DNA of 37,807 nt, from the NCBI GenBank assembly GCA_017882405.1, contig JADGPO010000035.1, forward strand, positions 1 to 37,807, in the 5' to 3' direction. Positions 32,214-37,807 of the stretch are shown in pieces. Origin of the DNA: Solirubrobacteraceae bacterium (GTDB taxonomy: Bacteria; Actinomycetota; Thermoleophilia; Solirubrobacterales; Solirubrobacteraceae). How positions within the stretch are numbered: the first letter of the stretch is position 1; every line of letters starts with the position of its first letter. The notes beneath the pieces are model-generated. The model was not told the origin of the DNA. It saw only the letters and a program-made list of their open reading frames with translations, and did not search any database. Made by a program: the position numbers and the translations under genes.

Positions 32214-33353
32214 ATGGACCTGACCTTCAATGAGTCTGAGCTCGCATTTCGCGACGAGCTGCGAGCGTGGTTCGCAGACCACGCGCCCGGGCGCGAGCCG
32301 GAGGGCGACGAGGACGCCCACTACGCCTGGCGACGGGACTTCCAGCGCCAGCTGGCCGACGACGGCTGGGGTGCCGTGCACTGGCCGGTCGAGTTCGGGG
32401 GCCGGGGCGCGACGCTGACCGAGTCGGCGATCTTCTTCGAGGAGCTGGGTCGCTCCGGGGCACCGCTGCCGGCCAACGTCCTGGGCCTGCTGCTGGCCGG
32501 CCCGACGATCATGACCTACGGCACGCCCGAGCAGAAGGATCGCCATCTGAACCCAATCCTCACCGCCGAGGAGATCTGGTGCCAGGGCTTCTCCGAGCCC
32601 GACGCCGGCTCGGACCTGGCGAGTCTGAAGACGCGCGCCGTCAAGGACGGGGACGAGTGGGTGATCAGCGGCCAGAAGGTGTGGACCAGCGGCGCGCAGT
32701 ATGCGAAGTGGTGCATGCTGGTCGCCCGCACGGACGCGGAGGTCGCCAAGCACAAGGGCCTGACCTACTTCCTGATGGACATGGACCAGCCGGGGGTACA
32801 GGTCGTTCCGCTGCGCCAGATCACGGGCGAGAGCGAGTTCAACGAGCTGTTCATCGACGGCGCCCGGGTCCCCGACGAGAACGTGCTCGGCGGCGTGGGC
32901 AACGGCTGGAAGGTGGCGCTGACCACGCTGATGAACGAGCGCTCGGGACTGGCCTTCTTCCTTCAGGTGCGCCTGCGCCAGCTGCTGGACCGCCTGATCG
33001 AGGAGGCGGCCGCGCGCGACCTGCTCGATGACCCGGTGGTCGCGAACGGCCTGGGCGAGCTGCACCTCAAGGCCGAGGTGCTGCGCTTGACCGCCTATCG
33101 CGGCTTGACCGCGATCGAGAAGTACGGCCAGCCCGGTCCCGAGGGATCGCTGACCAAGTGGATGTGGTCGGAGACCAACCAGCAGCTGACGCAGTTCGCG
33201 GCGGATCTGCTGGGGCCCGACGCGCTGGTGGCCGGCGGCCGCTGGTCCTATGAGCTGCTGCGGGCTCGCGGCAACTCGATCGAGGGGGGGACCACCGAGG
33301 TCCTCAAGAACATCGTCGCCGAGCGCGTGCTCGGCCTGCCCAAGGCCCGCTAG
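32214..33353 (+). CDS. Acyl-CoA dehydrogenase (FadE type)
   Basis: 379 residues, full length. [20 protein letters not shown] is the N-terminal domain; [20 protein letters not shown] and [16 protein letters not shown] are the FAD/substrate middle-domain motifs; [20 protein letters not shown] is the C-terminal FAD loop. It oxidises an acyl-CoA to the enoyl-CoA. Start ATG at 32214 has AGAGGAG about 5-11 nt upstream. With the shorter second subunit 12 bp downstream it resembles the heteromeric FadE pairs known from mycobacterial sterol side-chain breakdown; the substrate here is unknown. Confidence 0.9.
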   Translation: MDLTFNESELAFRDELRAWFADHAPGREPEGDEDAHYAWRRDFQRQLADDGWGAVHWPVEFGGRGATLTESAIFFEELGRSGAPLPANVLGLLLAGPTIMTYGTPEQKDRHLNPILTAEEIWCQGFSEPDAGSDLASLKTRAVKDGDEWVISGQKVWTSGAQYAKWCMLVARTDAEVAKHKGLTYFLMDMDQPGVQVVPLRQITGESEFNELFIDGARVPDENVLGGVGNGWKVALTTLMNERSGLAFFLQVRLRQLLDRLIEEAAARDLLDDPVVANGLGELHLKAEVLRLTAYRGLTAIEKYGQPGPEGSLTKWMWSETNQQLTQFAADLLGPDALVAGGRWSYELLRARGNSIEGGTTEVLKNIVAERVLGLPKAR

Positions 33354-33365
33354 GAGGCTTCACGA

Positions 33366-34361
33366 ATGGATTTCGACCTGACAGAGGACCAGCGGGAGAT
33401 CAAGTCGGTGGCGCACGAGCTGCTGGGCGTCCGCTCGCCGATCGCCAAGGTGCGCCAGGCCGCGGACGCCGGCCAGTACGACGCCATGCTGTGGCATGAG
33501 ATCGTGGAGCTCGGATGGCCGGGGATCGCGGTCGCCGAGCAGTACGGCGGCCAGGATCTCGGAGCGGTGGAGCTGGCCGTGCTGCTGGAGGAGCTGGGCT
33601 ATGCCTGCGCGTCCACCCCCCTGCTGTCGACGGCGGTGGCGGCCGCCGCGATCCAGGCCGGAGGGTCCGAGGAGCAGCGCGAGCGCTGGCTGCCGGGCCT
33701 GGTGGCGGGCGAGATCACGGCCGGGGTGGGCAGCGCCGAGCTGATCGTCGACGGCCACGAGGCCGACCTCGTGGTCCTGATCGACGGCGACGCAGCCAGC
33801 GTGCTCACGGGCGCGCAGTCAGAGCCCCTGGCGACGATCGATCCCACCCGCCGCTATGCCCGCCTGCGATCCGGCGCTGACGTGGACGCTGAGGCCCTGG
33901 CCGACGGCGTGGCGGCGCGCGTGCGCGCCGCCGTGGCCGCCGAGGTGGTCGGAGTAAGCCAGAGAGCCCTGGAGATGACCCTCGATTACGTCAAGGACCG
34001 CAAGCAGTTCGGGGTCCCGGTGGGCTCCTTCCAGGCGGTCGCGCACCGCTGTGCGCAGATGCTGCTGCACACCGAGAGCGCCCGCTCGACGGCCTACTTC
34101 GCCGCGTGGGCCGCCGACGCGGAGCCCAGCCGCCTGGCCGAGGGAGCGGCCCTGGCTGCCGCCGCGGCCGCCACCGCCGGCCGCGAGGTCACCGCCTCGG
34201 CGATCCAGGCCCACGGCGGGATCGGCTTCACCTGGGAGGCCGATGTCCATTGGCTGTACAAGCGCGGCGAGGTCGACCGGGCGTTGCTGGGCGGCGCCGG
34301 GCGTCATCTGGCGGCGCTGGCGCGAGCGGCGGCCGAGCGGGTCGCGGTTCCGGCCGGCTGA
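33366..34361 (+). CDS. Second, shortened acyl-CoA dehydrogenase subunit
   Basis: 331 residues. FDLTEDQREIKSVAHELL is the usual start; YGGQDLGAVELAVLLEELGY, a shortened middle domain (about 50 residues missing compared with the first subunit), then VKDRKQFGVPVGSFQAVAHR and AHGGIGFTWEADVHWLYKR. The shortened middle domain is typical of the partner subunit in alpha2beta2 FadE complexes, which may carry few catalytic residues itself. Start ATG 33366 has GGAGG 10-14 nt upstream. Co-transcribed with the gene at 32214. Family call firm; heteromer inferred. Confidence 0.87.
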   Translation: MDFDLTEDQREIKSVAHELLGVRSPIAKVRQAADAGQYDAMLWHEIVELGWPGIAVAEQYGGQDLGAVELAVLLEELGYACASTPLLSTAVAAAAIQAGGSEEQRERWLPGLVAGEITAGVGSAELIVDGHEADLVVLIDGDAASVLTGAQSEPLATIDPTRRYARLRSGADVDAEALADGVAARVRAAVAAEVVGVSQRALEMTLDYVKDRKQFGVPVGSFQAVAHRCAQMLLHTESARSTAYFAAWAADAEPSRLAEGAALAAAAAATAGREVTASAIQAHGGIGFTWEADVHWLYKRGEVDRALLGGAGRHLAALARAAAERVAVPAG

Positions 34362-34431
34362 GCGCGTGGCCGCCGGCGCGTCGGGTCGCCGGCGCGTGAG
34401 GGCGCGCTTGCAGTGACAAGGGATGCGCGGC

Positions 34432-34464
34432 GGGCTGGCGAACAGCCTGGTTGTTCGCCAGCCC
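34432..34464 (+). promoter_or_regulatory. Perfect 13-bp hairpin directly before a Shine-Dalgarno site
   Basis: GGGCTGGCGAACA (34432-34444) pairs fully with TGTTCGCCAGCCC (34452-34464) around GCCTGGT. AAGGAG (34466-34471) follows after one base and ATG after seven more. No U-run. It may stop the upstream operon, protect or mask the downstream mRNA start, or act as a DNA operator. Confidence 0.8.
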
Positions 34465-34478
34465 CAAGGAGTCACGAG

Positions 34479-35228
34479 ATGAGCTACTTCCGCAAGCCGG
34501 GTGCCGGGCTCGACGAGCAGGTCCGGACCGGCACCGAACCCGACGAGCTGCTGTACCACGACGGCGCGGTGCAACCGGCCCCGGCGCCGCGCAGCCCGTT
34601 CGGCGAGTTGGCCGGCCGGTTCAGCCGCTGGATGCAGGGGCTGGAGCCCGAGCCGCTCGACGGGGAGACGGTCGAGCACGACGTGCTCGGCGACCCGAGC
34701 GCCTGGGAGCCGCAGCCCGAGACCGAGCGGGAGCCCGAGGCGTCCGGTCCGCCGCCGCGCTTCCCCCTCGTTCGCTATGGCTACAGCCAGGCCGAGGTCG
34801 ACCGCAGGCTGAGCGAGCTGGAGCGCGAGCTGGCCGACCGCGAGGGCGAAGTGGAGGAGCTGCGCAAGCAGGAGAAGCCGCCGATGTCGATCACCGAGGA
34901 GATCGAGCGGATCGGCGAGCAGACCGCCTCGATCCTGGTGGTCGCCCACGACCAGGCGCACGAGACGACCCAACGGGCCCAGGAGCAGGCCGAGCGGTGC
35001 ATCGCCGACGCGGCCGCCAACGCGGTGGCGATCACCGCCGAGGCCAAGGAGCGCCTGCGTGAGCTCGACGACGAGACCGACTCGGTGTGGCGCGAGCGCG
35101 ACCGGCTGCTGGAGGACACGCGGGCCGTATCGGAGCGGTTGGCGGGGCTGGTGGACGAGGCGGTCAGCCGCTTCCCCGCCGACGCCGACAAGTCGTCGCC
35201 GGCGCCCGGGACGTCCGCTCAGTTCTAG
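34479..35228 (+). CDS. DivIVA-like coiled-coil protein
   Basis: 249 residues. The first 100 are Pro/Glu-rich and disordered. Then FPLVRYGYSQAEVDRRLSEL is the DivIVA-like N-terminal motif (Y-x-x-x-x-V-D-x-x-L), here placed inside the protein rather than at its start, followed by coiled coil (about 105-130 and 140-235), including ERIGEQTASILVVAHDQAHE and AEQ-type heptads. DivIVA-like proteins mark curved membranes and guide growth or division. The role is a family-level inference. ATG 34479 has AAGGAG 7-12 nt upstream, after the hairpin. Confidence 0.75.
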   Translation: MSYFRKPGAGLDEQVRTGTEPDELLYHDGAVQPAPAPRSPFGELAGRFSRWMQGLEPEPLDGETVEHDVLGDPSAWEPQPETEREPEASGPPPRFPLVRYGYSQAEVDRRLSELERELADREGEVEELRKQEKPPMSITEEIERIGEQTASILVVAHDQAHETTQRAQEQAERCIADAAANAVAITAEAKERLRELDDETDSVWRERDRLLEDTRAVSERLAGLVDEAVSRFPADADKSSPAPGTSAQF

Positions 35229-35308
35229 CTTTAGCTGGGCCCGGGCTGCTCGTTCCGCGCCACCAGGGCTGACGCGCGCCCCCGGCGAGCGCGTAACCTG
35301 TTCGCGCG

Positions 35309-36817
35309 ATGGCCGTCGTCGCCAGTCCGCGCCAGCGTGCTGAGCGCCCCCGGAGCGCTCTCTTCGAGCACCGCTCCGAGGCGTGGCTGCTCGCTGGGAT
35401 CATCCTCGTGGGCGCGCTGCTGCGCTTCACGACCCTCGGGGTGCAGAGCTTCTGGTTCGACGAGGCGACGACCTGGCAGATCGTTTCCCACGGCCTGGGG
35501 CACGTCTTCTCCCAGGTCCCCCGGACCGAGTCCACGCCCCCGCTGTACTACGTGCTGCTGTGGCTGTGGTCGCGCGTGTTCGGACTGAGCGAGGCGGGCC
35601 TGCGGTCGTTCTCGGCGCTGTGCGGTACGGCAACGATCGCTGTGGTCTGGGCGATTGGCCGGCGGCTGGCCTCCCCGCGAGCCGGGCTGATCGCCGCGCT
35701 GCTGACCGCCACCAACCCGTTCCTGGTCTGGTACTCACAGGAGGCCAGGGCCTACTCGCTGCTGCTGGCGATGAGCGCGGTGTCGCTGCTGGCACTCGTG
35801 CGCGTGCTGGCGTCGCCCAGCCCGCGACGCGTGCTGGCGTGGGGGGTCAGCTGCGCCCTGGCGCTGGCCGCGCACTACTACGCGGCGGTGGTGATCGTGC
35901 CCGAGGCGTTGTGGCTGGCGATCGTGCTGCGGCGGCGCGGCCTGCTGAACCTCGAGCGGGTGGTCCTCGGGCTTGCCCCGATCATCGTGGTGGGGGGAGC
36001 CCAGCTGCCGCTGATGATCCATCAGAACGACGGCCGCGCCAGCTACATCGCCAACAGCGGCTCGCTGCCCTATCGCGTGGTGCAGCTGTTCAAGCAGGAC
36101 CTGATCGGCGAGGGCCAGCCGGCCAAGGGCCTGCTGACGGCCATCTGCTCCGTCGCCGTGGTGCTGGGACTGGCCCTGCTGTTGACGCGCTCGCGCCGCG
36201 AGGAGCGCTCGTCCGCGGTGACGCCGCTGGTCGTGGGCGTCGGCGGGATCCTGCTGGCGATCGTGATCGCGAAGATCGGCACCGATTACTTCAACACCCG
36301 CAACCTGCTGCCCACCTGGCCGGCGCTGCTGGTCGTGGTGGCGCTCGGACTGGGCGCCTCGGGCGCGGGACGGCTCGGCGCGCTGGGGACGGCGATGATC
36401 GTCGCCGTGGGGCTGTTCTGCATCTTCAACGTCGAGCTCAACCCCCTGTACCAGCGTCAGAACTGGCGCGGCGCGGCGCATGTGCTCGGGCCGGCGACCC
36501 AGCCCCGGGCAATCGTCTCCGACCTCCACAGCGAGGTCCCGCTCGAGCCCTACCTGCGGGGGCTGGGCGCGTTCCCAGCGGCCGGGGCGCCCGTCCGGGA
36601 TGTCGACCTCATCTGGCTGCAGCGACCCGCGCGGTGGGGGCCGATCGGCCCCTTGACGCCGGCGGCGCTGCCGGGATTCACGGCTGGGCCCGTGACCCGC
36701 ACCAATTCCTATGTGGTGGTCCGCTACCGCGCTGCCCGGCCGACGCTCGAGCCCTACGCGACTCTCAGCCGGCTGTATCCCGACCCGACCCGGATGCTGA
36801 CCCTGCTGCAACGGTGA
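35309..36817 (+). CDS. GT39/ArnT-like membrane glycosyltransferase
   Basis: 502 residues, about 11-13 membrane helices. The first outer loop has FWFDEATTWQIVSHG (acidic pair of GT-C enzymes), then TESTPPLYYVLLWLWSRVFG and VWYSQEARAYSLLLAMSAVS, characteristic of ArnT/PMT-like GT39 proteins, which use polyprenyl-phosphate sugars. The C-terminal 120 residues form a soluble outer domain. Acceptor unknown: lipid, glycan or protein. ATG 35309 lies 9 nt after TAACCT (35294-35299), suggesting a very short leader. Stands alone. Confidence 0.87.
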   Translation: MAVVASPRQRAERPRSALFEHRSEAWLLAGIILVGALLRFTTLGVQSFWFDEATTWQIVSHGLGHVFSQVPRTESTPPLYYVLLWLWSRVFGLSEAGLRSFSALCGTATIAVVWAIGRRLASPRAGLIAALLTATNPFLVWYSQEARAYSLLLAMSAVSLLALVRVLASPSPRRVLAWGVSCALALAAHYYAAVVIVPEALWLAIVLRRRGLLNLERVVLGLAPIIVVGGAQLPLMIHQNDGRASYIANSGSLPYRVVQLFKQDLIGEGQPAKGLLTAICSVAVVLGLALLLTRSRREERSSAVTPLVVGVGGILLAIVIAKIGTDYFNTRNLLPTWPALLVVVALGLGASGAGRLGALGTAMIVAVGLFCIFNVELNPLYQRQNWRGAAHVLGPATQPRAIVSDLHSEVPLEPYLRGLGAFPAAGAPVRDVDLIWLQRPARWGPIGPLTPAALPGFTAGPVTRTNSYVVVRYRAARPTLEPYATLSRLYPDPTRMLTLLQR

Positions 36818-36973
36818 CCCGTCTGCGCTCGCGCTAAGGGTCCGGCCCGTCCGCGTGGCATCCGCAGCACGGCGACCACGAACGCCACCGCTAGCTGTAC
36901 GTCGACTTCGAGACCGCGCTGTAAGGGCCGCGAGCTCCGACCGGCGCCCGCGGGTCAGGTACGCTCGTGTCCC

Positions 36974-37093
36974 GTGCCTCTGTGCGTCCTGATCGGGTTG
37001 CTCGTCCGCCGGCTGGCGAGGTTGGTCACCCGGCGCGGCGAGGTGGACTCGGCCCCGACCACCGGCGCCGCGCTGCCTGAGCGGACCGGGTAG
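36974..37093 (+). CDS. Possible small membrane peptide before the CtaG gene
   Basis: 39 residues from GTG at 36974: PLCVLIGLLVRRLARLVTRR then an Ala/Thr/Pro tail, ending TAG. TACGCT (36960-36965) lies 8 nt upstream, as in other leaderless starts here. It may be real or a relic of a cytochrome oxidase subunit; no family recognised. The 156 bases before it hold no gene I can support. Confidence 0.35.
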   Translation: MPLCVLIGLLVRRLARLVTRRGEVDSAPTTGAALPERTG

Positions 37094-37112
37094 ACATCTC
37101 GCGGTCAGCGCC

Positions 37113-37807
37113 GTGACCCACGTCGACCTGCAGATGATCTTCACCACCTGGAAGGGCGACGCGGGCGCGATTGTCCTCTACGCGGTGCTGCTCGCGCTGG
37201 CCATCGCCTACGGGATCGCCGCCCGGCGCCGCTCGCCGCGTGGCCGTCGCTGGCCGGCGGCGCGCACCGCCGCGTTCATGACCGGGCTGGCGCTGCTGGC
37301 GCTGATCTACGGCTCGGGCCTGGAGGTCTACGAGGACCAGCCGGCGGTCCACGTCGTCCAGCACCTGCTGACGATGATGGCCGCTCCGCCGTTGCTGGTG
37401 CTGGGGGCGCCGATCACGCTGCTGTTGCGCACCCTGGCTCCGCGGCGGCGCCCGGCGATCGTGCGGCTGCTGGACGATCCCTCGTTCGCGATGCTGTCGG
37501 GACCGCGGGCGCCGCTGATGCTGACGCTCGACTACTACCTGACGATGTACGTCTACCAGCTCACCCCGCTGCACACGTGGAGCGAGCAGAGCACCGACCT
37601 GCACTTCATCGTCCATCAGTACTTCCTGTTCTGCGGGCTGTTCTTCTGGTGGCCGCTGGTGGCCGCCGATCCCGTGCGCCTGCGGCTGAGCGCCTCGACC
37701 AGGCGCGTGATGGTGTGGCTCGGCCTGCCGGCGTTCGGCCTGCTCGGCGTGATCGAGCTGGCCGCCGGCTCCATCACCACCGGCTGGTCCTACCTGGCCG
37801 GCGGCGC
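37113..37807 (+). CDS. ctaG: CtaG/caa3-type cytochrome c oxidase assembly protein (partial)
   Basis: The first 231 residues are present; the gene runs off the window with the frame open. Several membrane helices are seen, with the family core VVQHLLTMMAAPPLLVLGAP then ITLLLRTLAP, later DYYLTMYVYQLTPLHTW, LHFIVHQYFLFCGLFFWWPL. These His-rich helices are typical of caa3_CtaG proteins, which help insert copper into cytochrome oxidase. Start GTG at 37113 is chosen as the nearest start before the first helix; no ribosome-binding site is evident. Confidence 0.85.
   Translation, partial: MTHVDLQMIFTTWKGDAGAIVLYAVLLALAIAYGIAARRRSPRGRRWPAARTAAFMTGLALLALIYGSGLEVYEDQPAVHVVQHLLTMMAAPPLLVLGAPITLLLRTLAPRRRPAIVRLLDDPSFAMLSGPRAPLMLTLDYYLTMYVYQLTPLHTWSEQSTDLHFIVHQYFLFCGLFFWWPLVAADPVRLRLSASTRRVMVWLGLPAFGLLGVIELAAGSITTGWSYLAGG

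Noticed and set aside
30060..33065. A 1001-codon minus-strand open frame
   Set aside because: Only the part from 32084 down shows GGDEF-EAL domains. The first 327 codons are antisense to the acyl-CoA dehydrogenase gene and have no family pattern.
1..37807. Biosynthetic gene cluster, defence island or prophage
   Set aside because: No core synthase, nuclease/ATPase defence pairing, integrase, transposase or phage structural gene was recognised; the genes are mixed housekeeping, regulatory and catabolic.

Overview
The window is a high-GC, gene-dense stretch of an actinobacterial chromosome. It is most likely from class Thermoleophilia, order Solirubrobacterales or a relative. This is inferred from family content, not from a marker gene: secreted proteins with CX5C beta-propeller repeats, charged 'DRxxAAxDR' coiled-coil proteins, remnants of the '(M/V)DxDDLYGL' family, many GTG starts, and apparently leaderless genes with a TANNNT -10 box about 7 nt before the start codon. 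No rRNA, tRNA, CRISPR array, insertion sequence or prophage was recognised.

Layout. 0.3-5.1 kb: a FUSC-type membrane protein, a secreted sialidase-like propeller protein, a divergent HTH-regulator/small-protein pair and an SRPBCC protein. 5.2-5.5 kb: broken ends of an M29 aminopeptidase and a FAD-linked oxidase. 5.6-9.0 kb: a TetR repressor followed by a secreted seven-repeat propeller protein, divergent from a DHA2 drug exporter; their shared promoter region carries three palindromes exactly 23 bp apart. 9.0-12.4 kb: an unknown protein, a TrhA/hemolysin III membrane protein, and a PAS-PAS-EAL phosphodiesterase coupled to a coiled-coil gene. 12.6-16.1 kb: decayed GAF-GGDEF, GGDEF-EAL, coiled-coil-GGDEF and 'DDLYGL' genes, with three small intact genes between them. 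16.2-18.7 kb: an ArsR/SRPBCC operon, a secreted unknown plus AhpD-like enzyme, and a small basic protein, with a hairpin and a G-quadruplex motif between convergent ends. 18.9-21.6 kb: a TetR repressor sharing a palindromic operator with a RibD-C/SMP-30 operon, then a VOC protein. 21.7-24.7 kb: an intact GAF-GAF-GGDEF cyclase flanked by five truncated genes joined end to end. 24.7-30.0 kb: DUF4232 protein, NudC, FprA-type reductase with an M14 lipoprotein, DUF2283 protein, aldose 1-epimerase. 30.1-37.8 kb: membrane GGDEF-EAL protein, paired acyl-CoA dehydrogenases, DivIVA-like coiled-coil protein behind a strong hairpin, GT39-type mannosyltransferase, and a CtaG-like protein cut by the window edge.

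Themes. Cyclic-di-GMP signalling is prominent: three intact enzymes (a cyclase with an I-site, a PAS-PAS-EAL protein, a GGDEF-EAL protein) sit near at least three decayed ones. Three local repressor circuits can be read from operator palindromes. The most unusual feature is the density of abruptly truncated genes (5.2, 12.6-16.1, 21.7 and 23.5-24.7 kb), which points to repeated deletion or to assembly error. All functions are read from motifs and remembered family patterns; no database search was possible.
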